Positions 11,525 through 23,820 are shown, numbered from the stretch's first letter. The stretch is DNA of 64,000 nt from Taudactylus pleione (GCA_031769625.1 JAUIMM010000601.1:744001-808000), one strand, 5' to 3'. Notes: generated from the letters alone by a model not told the origin. A program made the numbers and translations.

Positions 11525-12480
11525 GTCAGATTTGCATGCAAATTTTACAGAAAATGTCTACATTTCACAATGGTCCTTTTAGTGCATGAAACAGCAGTAG
11601 AAGGACCACCACTCACAAAGAAAAGCCATTGTCTGAGCCTTTCCTTGCTACTGTATTTGGTGTATGGCAGGTTGGCAATTCAATCTTATTTTGGTAGTAA
11701 ATTTTCCTTTCATAGTTAGAGGTAATATTTTCTTTATGAATGTGAATTGTTTAGCTTTGAGGTGCCCTTTACACTTTTTTCCCCTTGACCAACTTTAGTA
11801 GATGTTCAAGGAGTACTGTACTATGACTGGCAGCAGCTTCAACAATAGTACTGGATTTCTTCTGCTCTTCTATCGACTGATCCATTATTGGTTTTATTTT
11901 TTACACCAGGACAGGAGTAAAGCTACTGTTGTTGAACTTAAATGCCACCACTCCAAGTGAACGTACAATGAGATAGGAAAAGGAGGGATTGTTACCTTTA
12001 CCATGCAGATTTATAAAAAGACTGGAGATATTTTTACACCAATTTTTTTTTTCACTTGTGAATTTTGTGGGGCAGATGAAAGAGATACTACTGCACCCAG
12101 TAGCTGCCACTGAAAAACACACTACGCTAATTTTGAAATTCCTTTATAAAACACTGGCAATTTTTTTTACACACCAGTAATAGAACAGGTCTCCTTTGCA
12201 AATATTGTTTTGGGGTGCAAATGAGGAGGGGATACCATTGCACACAGAACAATAATATATTCTGTGCCTCAACACACTTTTTGAAATATGCAATTTTTTT
12301 TAAATGAATAAGAAGAGACTGCAGGTTTTTAATAGACAACAAGAACATTTTTTTTCATTTGTTTTTTATAACAGGAAAGAGATCTTCTTGGGTTGTTACT
12401 TGTAACCAATACAATGCAATCAGATGCCTTAAGTTCAGGTGTGTTTTATTCTCACAAAAACCAAATCGCTAATCTCCTAA
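11525..12480 (-). other. Probable 5' part of the hAT element, strongly decayed
   Basis: The minus strand between 11882 and 11530 can be read from MDQSIEEQKKSS through LLEHLLKLVKGKK with later stops, a plausible leader for the hAT remnant downstream. The region 11900-12400 contains loosely repeated words (ttttttacacca at 11898 and ttttttacacacca near 12165) but no protein motif. I cannot define the transposon end. Confidence 0.25.
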
Positions 12481-15400
12481 ATTAACAATTTTAATTTATT
12501 TTTAAAACAGTGACATTTGCAAACTAGAAAACAAGCCATCTTTCTTTGAAATATAGTTTAACAGTTGAAATACCTGTAGAAACTTGCAGAAATATATAGA
12601 GTAATTTCACTAGAGATCAGTGGAAAATTCTGCGCATTTAAGGCTTGATGCAGACTGGATCATAAATTGAGTGTAATGCACATTTATATGTATGCAAAAG
12701 TAGGGTATCTCTGGCATTAAGCAGATGCATTTTTTCAGCAATGTTAGCACATCACGGACAATTATGTCCCACTATCATTCTTGTAAAAAAAAACATGTAT
12801 TAGATGGGCAAGAAATAAATTTGCTCTTAGACATTAAATAAGCTGGAAAAACCTTTCTAACAAAACATAAAATGACTGTTTCATGTACACTAAATACAAA
12901 ACACAAACTTGCTTAAACATACTCACAAAAGCATAATCAATGCCTAAGAATAAATGGAAGTAACAGTCAAAGTCAGTGGAGTGTTTGCAAACACCCAATC
13001 ACATGTTGTTGTCTATTGCTGGACCTGCACCTGCTGATTAACTGCCCTTAAAATATACAAATCTTCCAGGCCTACGTATGTATAATTTTCCTGGTTTGCA
13101 TTTGTTCGCAATGTTCTAACATGCCCTAAATGTACTTCCACACAACCAGGCACATCCAGGATTAAGTGGCATATCCACACAAATTTGCCAGGGCACTTAT
13201 ATATGTGCAGATTCATCCTTTATTAGCTCTAGCTTCTTACTATTTTCTATTACTCACTATTATCATTCTCATTAATCCCATATTTATTAATTTTGTTTGT
13301 CTTTGCAATGCTATTTCCACTTAAAACATAAACTATGGAAGAATGACATTCAAATTATTTTACTGCAATATGACAAAAAGTGTGGTGAATAATTTCCAAA
13401 TGTTATTCAGAAAAAAAGGAAATGTGAGACTCAACATGGCTGCATCCTATAAAAATCACTATTAAATACAGTAACCAGCTCTGCCACCACTAAGATTTTA
13501 TTAAAAAGCTAACACTTTTGCAGAAGTCTTCAATTACTCCCTGAGCTATTTCAAAATACACTTAAAACATAAATTAATCAGAGTTACTGTAACCTAAACT
13601 GTTATGTGACTTAAATGTAGCATTTCTTAAAGAGAAAGTTAACTTGACACTGAAAGTATTTAAGATCACAAAGACAGAACATAAAAATTGATTTTAATGT
13701 GATGAAGAAAGTAACAATACTTATTATATATAAAAAAAATCAAAAGGGCATACATCAGTATTATTCCAAAACAGTTCCATGAAATAAACTTTAGTAAAAA
13801 GATAGCAGAATTTACTTTTCACTTTTCTGTGACTTCACAAGAGAAACGTTAATGTGTGCAGATAAGCAGATACCCCTAAGAAATTACATACATCTAAATA
13901 ATATTTTAAAGCATTATCCTCTTGCTTTTAAAATATGATATCATTTAAAGTAGATCTCTGTGTTTGTAATCTTCTTTATGATATCCATTTAAACCCATTT
14001 TCAGTGCTTGAAAATAAAATATATTTTCTCTAAAACATAGCAGAAATGTAACAATACATTCAATCAAAAAGTAAAATTTCTCACATAGATTCATATGAAA
14101 CAACATTATGAAATAAAGGCATAGGGAGAAATATATGATTATGGTCCATATCAGACTATAAGTTATATTTGATAAATGTTTTAATGCATACTGTTGATTA
14201 GACATATATACCTAGATATTTTAAAATCTAGATTAAGAATTAAGATTATTGCTATGATGCATATTAGTTTCTATGCAAAACATACATAAATTAACAGCTA
14301 GTACTTTATTGTGACTTCAAAAGGACATTACATTTTAATACAGTACATGTGCCATGTTGGGCATGTACCGGAATTACTAAAAAGATTGCTAGAGGATATT
14401 TACCCATAAATTACCTTTACACAGTGGGGCTCATAATAAAGTTGGATTCATTTAACAATATAAGTAGAGCTATAAACTGCATCCAAAATAAAAAAATGCA
14501 ATTCTGAATATATGCTGAGACAGATGTATCTCAAGATGCATCCAGCTTTGCAACAGTAGCAAAGGCTCCAAGTTTGACCCAGTTGAAACCAGAAGCATAT
14601 GTACAATACTTGGTTTACACCAGATGCGGGCTTGACAGTTTTAGTGGTAAATATCAAAGTCACACTACCCAGTTTTTGACATAATATAATACTGTTCCAT
14701 ACACTTGCAGTTTATTGCTTGCTATTTATCCTGGGTTTGATAGTAAGGGAACAAGTAACATTTTAATTTCCCTGCAGTTTGACAGGGGACAACGACATAG
14801 CTGGTGTTGGTAAATCCTCTAAAGTCAGAAAACTTCCCCTTGTATAACCTCACAATTTAAGGATTTTAATAAAGTTTTCTTTCCAGGTGAGAATTATTAT
14901 CTTCTTGTTAAGTTCTGGTGTTGAAATTATTCTGTCATGCCTATATGTATTGAAGATGTGAGGTCAGATTAACTCCCTTACTATTCTTGGAGCTACTCCC
15001 TGGACTGTATGAAATGTTTATTCATTCATCAAATAGTTACTACTTTATATAGTACTTGTTGAATGTAATCTGAAAGATTTAGTGGGGATCTGTCAATCAG
15101 TAACCTCTTTGATGTAGGAGCTGCACACTGACATAAGCTGTAGGCAGTATGACAGTGTAAGGTATCTGTATGCTGCAGTTACCTGAAGTGATTCAGTGTC
15201 AAAAGCAAGCTCTCTCATGCAGATTCTGTGTTCCCTTCATTGGACCTGAGCTGCAGACATGAACTGCTCCTCCAGGAGATCTGGTCGTACACCCACTGCC
15301 CACCTTCAGGGGAGGAGGGACTGCCTTTTGAGTAGCTGAGACAGAATTTACTCAGTCACAGAATTGGAAACAAGTGCTGGAAGGCACTCAACTTTCAGCC

Positions 15401-15820
15401 ACTTCTGGGGAGAATAATGCTGCACTGAACCACCAGAACAGTACTGTGACTCACTTCCTGAACAATGGTCACCTCAGAAGTCCTCATGGCCTCTTGAGCA
15501 GCTGCAGAGGCTGCTGGAAATTGTGGTCTGTCTGTGTAATGACATACACATACATTGTACAGTGTCAGACATAATACCTCTCATAGCAGGGTATTACTTA
15601 TAGATAGTATACTGTTGCTCTGCCATGGCAATCATGAGCTTTTGGTCTCTATGATTATAAAACTTAATTTGAAAAGCAGTCATATCAAAATTATGAACAT
15701 GATTGAAAAAAATACTTTTTGGATGCATGCATTGCAAAAAATGGTACTAGGGTAGATACATTGCTATTTGTCAAACCAACAAAAATTCTTTATTACTTCC
15801 TCTAAATTTCCATCCAAATT
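12481..15820. other. Unannotated intergenic DNA
   Basis: More than 3 kb of mostly AT-rich DNA with no recognised gene, RNA gene or repeat family. A less AT-rich island at 15160-15560 contains a 66-codon plus frame (15374-15574) with no known domain. Confidence 0.35.
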
Positions 15821-15823
15821 CAC

Positions 15824-15849
15824 TATATATATATATATATATATATATG
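15824..15849. repeat. (TA)n microsatellite
   Basis: Uninterrupted TA dinucleotides next to the nested MITE pair. Confidence 0.9.
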
Positions 15850-15872
15850 TTTATCTTTCTTTCAGCCTCAAT

Positions 15873-16160
15873 GGGGTATATTTACTAAAGTGCAGGTAAT
15901 TCGAAACGGAGATGTTGCCAATAGCAACAAATCAGGTACTAGCTATTATCTTCTAGAAAAGGGGTGGGCAATAAGTGGCCCCCCAACTGTTGTAGAACTA
16001 CATATCCATGCTCAAACTGTTTCAAAGCATGCTGGGATTTGTAGTTCAAAAACTAATTGAGGGCTGATAATTGTCCATCCCTGTTCTAAAAGGTGCTAGA
16101 TAAATGTTAAGAAGAATCTGTTCACTTCAAAAACCTGCACTTCAGTAAATATACCCCTAT
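15873..16160. mobile_element. Palindromic MITE (second copy), split by a hAT-like MITE
   Basis: The left arm (tatttactaaagtgcagg, then gagatgttgccaatagc) and the right arm (aaaacctgcacttcag, then taaatatacccct) match the family at 11328-11524. The centre is interrupted by the insertion at 15959-16083, which shows that this MITE is the older of the two. Confidence 0.7.
15959..16083. mobile_element. Short hAT-like MITE nested in the palindromic MITE
   Basis: The left end reads aggggtgggcaataagtgg; the right end read inverted is cagggatggacaattatc, a typical hAT-type pair. It is flanked by the 8-bp near-identical duplications ttctagaa (15951-15958) and ttctaaaa (16084-16091), and 8 bp is the hAT target size. 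Inside is gcatgctgggatttgtagtt, close to the vertebrate ZNF143 binding motif. Confidence 0.7.
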
Positions 16161-16439
16161 GAGTTCAAAGAATATGTAGCAATCCAGAGGACACTTTAGT
16201 GCAACTGGACACTATGTTTGATACGGGGGCTAAATTGTGCCAATTGTGCTGCTTTATCATCTGTTGTTCAGAGCACTCCATTGCACATGGTGGTGGGAGG
16301 GGATTTGTGTAAAGTTAACCATGTTCATTCAGTCTTTGTAACACTAATGAAAAGTGAATGAAAATGTTGGTTTAAGTAAGCAGTTTCTTGTGTTATTTGT
16401 TTCATTATGAGTGCTGCACTAATAGGCATTTCTCTTGAG

Positions 16440-16510
16440 AATTATATATACTGTAGCTTGCTGTCCTGAGGAAGGGGATATGGTCCCCAAAACGTTGACC
16501 ACCTGTCAAA
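16440..16510 (+). ncRNA. Hammerhead-like ribozyme remnant
   Basis: CTGAGGA at 16466-16472 is followed by a 5-bp stem (gggga 16474-16478 with tcccc 16484-16488), then AAAAC where the consensus is GAAAC, then GTT. A short stem I can form (gtc 16463-16465 with gac 16497-16499). The G of the GAAA box is lost, so this copy is probably dead. No PLE coding sequence is attached. Confidence 0.5.
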
Positions 16511-17029
16511 GTCAAATAATTGAGTATGATCACTGTACAAATATTATCTGACAATTTAGTAATCTTTGGTCTGCTGATGAATTGCTTGTATGCTACTCTG
16601 CATCAGCGCAATTCTGATATGTACAAACATAAATTACTGCAAGGGTTAGTGTGTGAAAAAAAACAGGTTTCATGTGTATGTCTGTGAGTGTTTTGAGAAA
16701 CTCTGCATACTATTACAATATGTCTGTAACAAATAATTAAAATGTAACACAGATAGTGGTATGATCAGAGAAGGATTCTAAATGCAAAGTTAAGAATCAT
16801 TGACAGGAACCTGCAAATTGTTAACAATTGTATACCTTTTGTTCAATACTGTTTTGGTTCATAGGAACTGACACCTAAACTTTAATTAAGTAAAGAAAAG
16901 CCTGTCACAAGCTACCAGACCAGGTGGCAACAGCAAACAGCTGTGGGTCTCCCCCTGCATGGAAATAAACCTTACTGCTTATAACACCTTGGAATGTAGT
17001 TCAAGCAACTTATTCACAAATACACTGAA

Positions 17030-17165
17030 ATACATAACATGCACACTTAAACATGTATACATACACATAGACACTCGTATGTGTATCCACATGCATACAC
17101 ATAGACACTCACATGCATACTCATATACATACGAAAATTACACGGATGCACATATGCGAACACAT
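17030..17165. repeat. Degenerate (ACATAC)-rich simple repeat
   Basis: Imperfect iterations of acatacacatagacactc-like words between 17040 and 17125 explain the histidine- and tyrosine-rich open frame found here. Confidence 0.6.
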
Positions 17166-17276
17166 ATGTATAAAAAGGTTCCCTCACATTAAGCTTAATA
17201 TTAGAGCTTTTGTTAGCTAATAATTATGTTGTGAAATGTATGTATATGATTTTTAAGGTACAGAAACTAGTAGACA

Positions 17277-17810
17277 TGTTATGTTTGGTACCATTCTAAA
17301 TCCCTGTTTATTTGCAGATGTCCAGTTCTATTGGCAAGGAGACCACATCATGTGCCAGCAAGTTATGATTTATAGGGAATTAGTGGTTAGAATGTGCCTC
17401 TGTATGTAGTGTCTTTTGGCTATTTTAAACCTGTTCTTCAGAGGGAAACCTACACAAAGAAGCAGATGGAAAGCTGATCCATACCTCTGATGACACCATA
17501 TGAACTAACCAATGAAAAGAGTGACCTGAAGCAAGAACCAATGAGTATCTGTTATTCTGTGCCTTTGTTGTCTCTGAAACCTGTACTGAATATAGGCTTG
17601 TGAGCTGGGGCAGTAGCCAGTCATTTCTCCATATCCTTGGGTGACAGTGACCACAGATTCAGGATTGAAATACTGCATACTGGATGAGTGCGCATGCATA
17701 TGTATCGGTTTGTACCTTTTTATTTACTTGCTTTTTGCACTCATTGTATAGATCATAGTGTGTAACTTTATTTTTAATGCAATAAGAACTTTTGTGCTTT
17801 GGAACCACAA
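17277..17810 (+). repeat. Candidate solo LTR
   Basis: The stretch ends aatgcaataagaact and then ttgtgctttggaaccaca, resembling a polyadenylation region followed by an LTR edge. A TATA-like gaatataggc lies about 180 bp earlier. The last 18 bases are repeated at 21-38. The left edge is uncertain and no target duplication was found, so this is tentative. Confidence 0.3.
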
Positions 17811-18050
17811 TTGAATTGGAAAGCAATTATTTCTTATGTGACTTGTAGTACTAAATAGTGACATTTTGGGTATATAGATTTAGAGGTATCAATACCCCCA
17901 ATAAACACCCTTATATAGGGATCACTTCTTGCAAGTCTTGAGTGCTGCCTCTTGTTTTGGTTGGAGTGTATTTGGGAGTACTCACCCCAGAGGAGGGCAC
18001 CAGAGCAAGTTGTTCCTGAATGATGGTACTTTAGTTCGGGGGTTGACATT

Positions 18051-18053
<3 letters not shown>

Positions 18054-18085
<32 letters not shown>
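18054..18085. repeat. (TA)n microsatellite at the left edge of an inverted-arm element
   Basis: Pure TA run. A second run at 18996-19023 closes the element. Confidence 0.9.
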
Positions 18086-18091
<6 letters not shown>

Positions 18092-18991
18092 ATCACTAAT
18101 CCACGGCACTCAGCATTCCTAGTTTTGGGGTGCAACGTGGTATGTGACTACATTGTTTAAATAGAAATCACAGGGGCTCTGCACTCACCATAATAACTAA
18201 TAATAATAATAAACATAATAAACAGTGGGGTTTTGGTTCATGAATTGATCAATGCATTTAAGCTTGCAGCCCATCATCACGGGACCCCACTTTACTGCAA
18301 GTCCCTACTCTATTGCCCAGAATTATAACATGGACATAGCCATCACATTAGTGTTAAACTCAGGGTATGCTATCAAGGTTTAAAGCTCACAGCAACTTTA
18401 CTGCAGTAAAGTGGGGTCCCGTGAAGATGGGCTGCAAGCTTAAATGCATTGATCAATTCATGAACCAAAACCCCACTGTTTATTATGTTTATTATTATTA
18501 TTAGTTATTATGGTGAGTGCAGAGCTCCTGTGATTTCTATTTAAACAATGTGGTCACATACCAGGTTGCACCCCAAAACTAGGAATGGTGAGTGCCGTGG
18601 ATTAGTGCTTTTTGTTTATTATGATTAATTTTTATAATTAATCATTTTTGTGATCACATTTTCTCATGCACCCCTATTAACTAGTTATCTAACTTGTGTC
18701 AGCTGTTTTCCTAGGTGCTTTGCAACAGGTGTGCTTGGTAACTGTCTCACATTTAAAAGCAAAGTTGCTTTGAGCTTTAAACCTTGATAGCATACCCTGA
18801 GTTTAACACTAATGTGATGGCTATGTCCATGTTATTATTCTGAGCAATAGAGTAGGGACTTGCAGTAAAGTGGGGTCCCGTGACGATGGGCCGCAAGCTT
18901 AAGTGCATTGATCAATTCATGAACCAAAACCCCACTGTTTATTATGTTTATTATTATTATTAGTTATTATGGTGAGTGCAGAGCCCCTGTG

Positions 18992-18995
<4 letters not shown>
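18086..18995. mobile_element. Inverted-arm element with hammerhead-like remnants, three related arms
   Basis: The arm at about 18100-18300 is the reverse complement of 18405-18605; both contain ccccactgtttattatg and gatcaattcatgaacc. A third partial arm lies at 18865-18995 in the second orientation. The segment 18310-18400 recurs inverted at 18765-18860. Near 18421 and 18881 the strings gaagatgggctgcaagctta and gacgatgggccgcaagctta fit a decayed CTGANGA box plus stem II. There is no coding sequence. The design matches the non-autonomous elements at 25097-25480 and 33231-33515. Confidence 0.55.
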
Positions 18996-19022
<27 letters not shown>

Positions 19023-19023
19023 T
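18996..19023. repeat. (TA)n microsatellite at the right edge of an inverted-arm element
   Basis: Pure TA run. Confidence 0.9.
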
Positions 19024-19046
19024 CATAGACAAAAAATTATGGGTTC

Positions 19047-20462
19047 GCATGTCCCATTAAGGCTTCTTTGACATGATCTACATTTTCACAAAACCTACTG
19101 ACTTAAAAAGCAATGAAATTCTGATCATTAGGGCTGACGCCTTAATGGATGTGTTCCTTGCGCAATAAAGATATGGTATGCCATCACACTCTGTGGTTAA
19201 CTGCAGATTCAGCACAGAGTGAGATTGCTATCACTCATAAAATGGTAAAGCTGCTAATTCACAGAATTGTGTGCTCATTGGAATACAAACATACAGTCTA
19301 TGCAACTGAGGTCTGAGCAGAAGAAATACTTAGATGGGATAAGAGTGGTTTAGATAGGGGAGCAGACAGAGTGGTTTAGATGGGGAGACAGAAAGGCATG
19401 GAGAGCGGGAATATTAAATAGTAAAGATGGGGGGAACCCAATGTGATTCTGATGTGTTTTAAACAATGGTGCGGATGGGGGGAGCAAAATAATGCAGATG
19501 GGTGGAAAACAGAGGTGCAGCTCGGGGGAAGACAGCAGCATGAATGGGGGAGACAGAGTAGCACAGTTTGAGGTTACAGAGTGATGTGTATGGAGTAATA
19601 CAAAGTGGTATGGACCCAAGAAGAAAGAGAAGTGCAGATAGGTAAACACAGATTGGTGTGGATGAAAGAATACAGACTAGCACAAATGGGAGAACACACA
19701 ACAGTAGGGACTGGGGAAAACAAATTGGTGCAGATGGGGGGAAGACAAAGTGGTGAGGGTGGTGGTGGGAAGACAGAGTGGCATGGTTGGGGGGGCAGAG
19801 TAATGCAGTAGGACGAAGAAAGAGTGGCAAAGATGAGGGGAAGACAGTGCAGTGTGGCTGGGGGGAAGGCAGTAGTGCAGATGTAAGGAAACAGATTGTC
19901 ATGGATGCAGAAAGACAGGGTGGCACAATGGGAACAGACAGATTGGTGTGAATGAGGGAATACAGACTAGCATAGTTGGGAGATCACACAGCAGTAGGTA
20001 TGGGGAAGATAGAGAAGCATGGAGGCATATAGGGGAAGAAAGTGTACATGCATAGACAAGTATAATAGTTTTAGCAATTAGGGAGCTGAATGTGTATTCT
20101 AAATGAGATAGATGTATGGAGAGGGAACCATGTTGCAATACAGTGAGATTGTTGTGGTGACCAAATGGGTAGACTGTGGGCACTGAGTGGGATGTGTGTG
20201 CCACATAAATGCTCAGACCTCAATTGCATAGACTGCATGTGTGTATTCCAATGAGCACACAAGTCTATGAATTAGCAGCTCCACCATGTTGTGAGTGACA
20301 GCAAACTCACTATGTGAGCATGTTGAATCTGTAGTTAACCACAGCATGTGATGGCATACCATATCTGTATTGCACAAGGAACACATCCATTAAGGCATCA
20401 GCCTTAATTCAGTAGGTCTTGTAAAAATTCAGATCATGTCTAAGAAGCCTTAATGGGAAATG
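19047..20462. mobile_element. Foldback element with ~260-bp inverted arms and a central minisatellite
   Basis: The left arm 19047-19318 and right arm 20212-20462 are imperfect inverse copies. The outer ends read cattaaggcttctttgacat and the inverse of atgtctaagaagccttaatg. Between them, 19322-20040 consists of loosely repeated units with words such as tggtgcagatggggg and gacagagtgg. Long proline- and leucine-rich minus frames across the centre come from this repetition and are not genes. The layout resembles foldback-type DNA transposons. The superfamily is undetermined. Confidence 0.7.
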
Positions 20463-21382
20463 GAACTTTTTCATGTATACCCATTAAATAAATATTTTTA
20501 TTGTAATTTCCAGTCTGTGCGCCATTTTGAAAGACAAAACTTTTCTTTCTCTCTTCACAAATTAACTACAGTACTCCTTGTCTAATGGCAGCACCCCCAT
20601 TCTGAACATGATAATCCTGATAATGTCAAATATGGGGATACTGACATAAAAACTATTAAATGTGTGCAGATGTACATTTCTCTTTGTATTTTGGATATGT
20701 AAAACCATGAGATTTTTCATCTATGGAATTTCATTACTTTTTAAAAATGTATTAACTATCAGTGTTTAGAGGAGCAAACCGGGCCACCTGCAGGGTAGAA
20801 GGGAAACAAAATTGTACACTAGCACAAGCCATTATTAGCTCATGGTGGCCATATTTTAAAATCAAAAATGGTGCTGGGGTGCCACTTTTGATATGGAATC
20901 CACTGCTGAACTCTGCAGAGTGGCTGGCAAGAAATGGATCCTCTTGGACCCAGGCCTACTGCCAATGCCCGCACTGCCTCTGGTTCCCTGTCCACCACTT
21001 CTGGGTCCCACTAAAGCCTATGGCACCACTGATGCCTGCTCCTCTGCCACCACTGATGGTGGCACCACTGCCAGGTCCCTGTCTGGCTAACTCCCACACT
21101 GTTGCCATGTCCTTGCTGCCGCTACCACCTGCTGTCTTTGCCAGGTCCCATTGCCCCTAATGCCGGCAAAGGACAGCCATCTTGGTGTACCCAGGTGAAG
21201 CCACAGTGAGTACTCCTCCCTGCTGGAGGCACCTACTGAGGCTGTGCAACAAATTGAAGCTCCCTATCTATATAAAGGGGTATTTGTGAGGTAATATTTT
21301 GAAAACTGTTACTTTCTCAATTCTCTGAACCCCAAAAGCACCTACCCTGGAACAAGTGCTACCTAATAAAACAAACCCCAAG
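20463..21382. other. Unannotated DNA with a GC-richer island
   Basis: No recognised gene. At 20930-21160 are repeated gccaccactg and ccaggtccc words that create a 132-codon plus frame with no known domain. Confidence 0.35.
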
Positions 21383-21556
21383 AGGTTAATTTACTAAAGT
21401 GAGAATTTTTAGAAGTGAAGATGTTGCCCATATTAACCAATCAGATTCTACTTAACATTTAACTAGCATGTTCTAGAAAATAATAGTTAGAATCTGATTG
21501 GTTGCTATGGGCAACATCTCCAATTCTAAAAACTGTCACTTCAGTAAATTTATCCA
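21383..21556. mobile_element. Palindromic MITE (third copy)
   Basis: This is the most regular copy of the family: tttactaaagtgagaatt and gaagatgttgcccat on the left, ttgctatgggcaacatctc and gtcacttcagtaaattt on the right. Confidence 0.8.
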
Positions 21557-21859
21557 AAGTCTAAATTTGCCCTGTACCATGATGTATGCCTTCACAAAAA
21601 TCCCCCAATGAGGACAGCAAAAAAGTGGTCTTAATTGAGTGTCAGAAAAAACTGACAGTTGGAAATTTAGAATATTCCCAAATCCTAATTTTTTATTATT
21701 TTACCCGGAAATTTGGCATGTAGCACTGTGCAACTGTTCTTCCCGCCCTTGATAAATTTCAGCTCAGTACCTCCAATAGCTTTTGAGGAGTAGACCCTAA
21801 AATACCATGACCCTCCCTTTAGAAATTCTCTATGGGAGAATTCCATTTTTTTCAATTCA

Positions 21860-22420
21860 GCCTTAATATAAGGGCATGACTGTTATATATAAACCGAGTG
21901 AAAAGCTGCATGTCACTTCAGGTTTTCTTAAAGTAATTTTTACTGCTAGTTCAATGTTTCAAGGCCCATCCGGCCCCAACGTCAGGAATTAAAAAATATA
22001 CAGAATAAAAGTGCATACATTTATATCCCGACCTGGTGGGCACAAGAAAGGAGACTTCTCCAGAGCCATTATCATCTGACCATAAGGCGCGGGCCACATA
22101 CAGATGACATCACCGTCTAACCTCCAGTGGTTGCTATAGAATCATAAGACACTCTTGCAGCTCTGGGCTGTCTGTGAATTAAAAACAATAACAGACAGAG
22201 CTGTATGAAATACATAGATGCAGCCATGTTGATTGATAAAGAGAGCAGTAATCCTCCTGAAGTGACAGTGATTTTGCTGTAGCAGATTCCGATGAATCAT
22301 CCAATACCCAGAGAAACCTTTTATGGGTTCACACTCAGGAAAAAGGGGCCAAAGATACAGATGCACTAGAAGAAATGGCCAAAACAAAAGGATCTTTAAA
22401 AATCACAACAAAAAAGAAAA
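21860..22420 (-). mobile_element. PLE 3' tail, minus strand, with hammerhead-like motif
   Basis: Read on the minus strand, 22260 to 21890 aligns by eye with 24620-24960 on the plus strand, including catacagctctgtctgttatt, a tataaa-type stretch and gaactagcagtaaaaa. The plus copy follows a PLE endonuclease remnant, so this is a truncated tail of the same family. No coding part is attached. Confidence 0.6.
21950..21990 (-). ncRNA. Hammerhead-like ribozyme core, stem II intact
   Basis: On the minus strand CTGACGT (21985-21979) replaces the expected CTGANGA. A 6-bp stem with two G-U pairs follows (positions 21977-21972 with 21966-21961), then an intact GAAAC (21960-21956). Its relative at 24874-24902 has the CTGATGA box intact but the GAAA box damaged. 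Confidence 0.5.
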
Positions 22421-22645
22421 GTTAATATTTAACCTTTCCTCTAGGCACCTATCCAAAGTAGAAGAACAAGTTCTAAATAAGGGCCTTTAATTTGTCCCAA
22501 TTAACATGCACAACTAATTTGAATGGCAATTTGATCTGCACAGGATAGGGCACAATATGCGCCTAAAAGATTTTTTTCAACATCAACCTGCACTTAACAC
22601 CATGGGCCCCTTGGTCCCCTTTATGCCTTCATGCTCATGGTCTAA

Positions 22646-22972
22646 GGGCCTAATTCAGACTTGGGAATAGAGAGAGATAGCACTCAACTGTGTACCTTTA
22701 CAATCCATTTTGCAATGCAAGGGGTGTAAATATATATATATTTTTTATTTTTTGCATGTAGGGTAAATACTGGCTGCTTTTACATGTAGCCCACAAATAC
22801 TGCACAGCTTTATTATTACTCTACAATTTAGATGTCAGTTTGGACATCTCCCTCCCAAATCTAAATCTCTCTGCACATTTTAAATCTGCCCCACCTGCAG
22901 TGCAGCATGGTTTCACCAAGATGATCAGTTGAGAGAGATATCTCTTTCTATTCCCAATTCTGAATCTGGGCC
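22646..22972. mobile_element. Harbinger-like MITE with GGGCCTAATTCAGA ends
   Basis: The left end gggcctaattcagacttggg and the inverse of the right end (ggcccagattcagaattggg) match for over 30 bp, continuing into aatagagagagata. It is preceded by taa, as in the element at 47589. No coding sequence. Confidence 0.65.
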
Positions 22973-22974
22973 GA

Positions 22975-23800
22975 AGTTTGATTCCCCATCAATCAATTCG
23001 TCCATCAAAACTTTTACTTGGTTGATGAAAGAATCTGTACAGAAATATATACAACAATGGTGTTGCACTAGTGATACTTAATAATATAATAGAATTAACA
23101 AATCCTGAGATGGCAGAAAAAATGTAATTCAAGACGCCACTTATATATTAATAATTAATTTTATATAGTAGTAGTTTTAAAACCACATAATTATGTACAC
23201 TTAAATAAAAATTGCACACGTATGCAATCATATATAATCAAGTATAAAAACAACACATATAAAGAATTCAAACTTGTTAATTACTGTCTATATTTAGCAA
23301 TGGAAGCAATAGCATCTCAATAATAAATGTAGGAAATTTCTACTTGGCAGACAGTTTATATTATCAGTGGGATTCTAGCTTATTGATTCCAAAGAACTCA
23401 AAGTAAGTAGAAAATTAGATCAGTCTGTCATCACATGAGTTTCAAAGAACATAAAGTCCAGCTCACTGTCCGCAGCATTTGATGGACCAATAATACTTCC
23501 AGGTACTTGCAACTTCAGCCCATACCCCTGGTCACTTTGTGGGAGTTTAGTTTATATGTCACAGTGTAACTAATAAGTATGTAGCACTTTCAAATGCATA
23601 AAGCTGTAGCTCTTATTCCAATAAGCTCCTTGAGAATACTCTGGATAATTACAGAGTCCCAGCTAAATCACACTTCACTCTTCTCTGACTTGGCATCAAC
23701 CTTCAGTTAAGTTCTTCCCAAGACTTCTAAAGCTTTATGGCACATAGTGTCAAGTGACATGAATCTCCCTGTATTTCGTCAAATGCATCCTATGATGGGG
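22975..23800. repeat. AT-rich dispersed repeat segment, class unknown
   Basis: Around 23090-23175 the text (gagatggcagaaaaaatg, caagacgccact, ttttatatagtag) is a diverged match to 48690-48750. This suggests a link with the repeat family at 48290-50430 and 38716-42634. No coding sequence recognised. Confidence 0.35.
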
Positions 23801-23820
23801 AAAGAACCTTAGATACCATC

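Noticed and set aside
19350..20204. Long proline/leucine/serine-rich minus-strand open frames
   Set aside because: They follow the period of the central minisatellite of the foldback element and have no domain.
20762..21160. 132-codon plus frame in a GC-richer island
   Set aside because: Composed of imperfect gccaccactg repeats; no domain.
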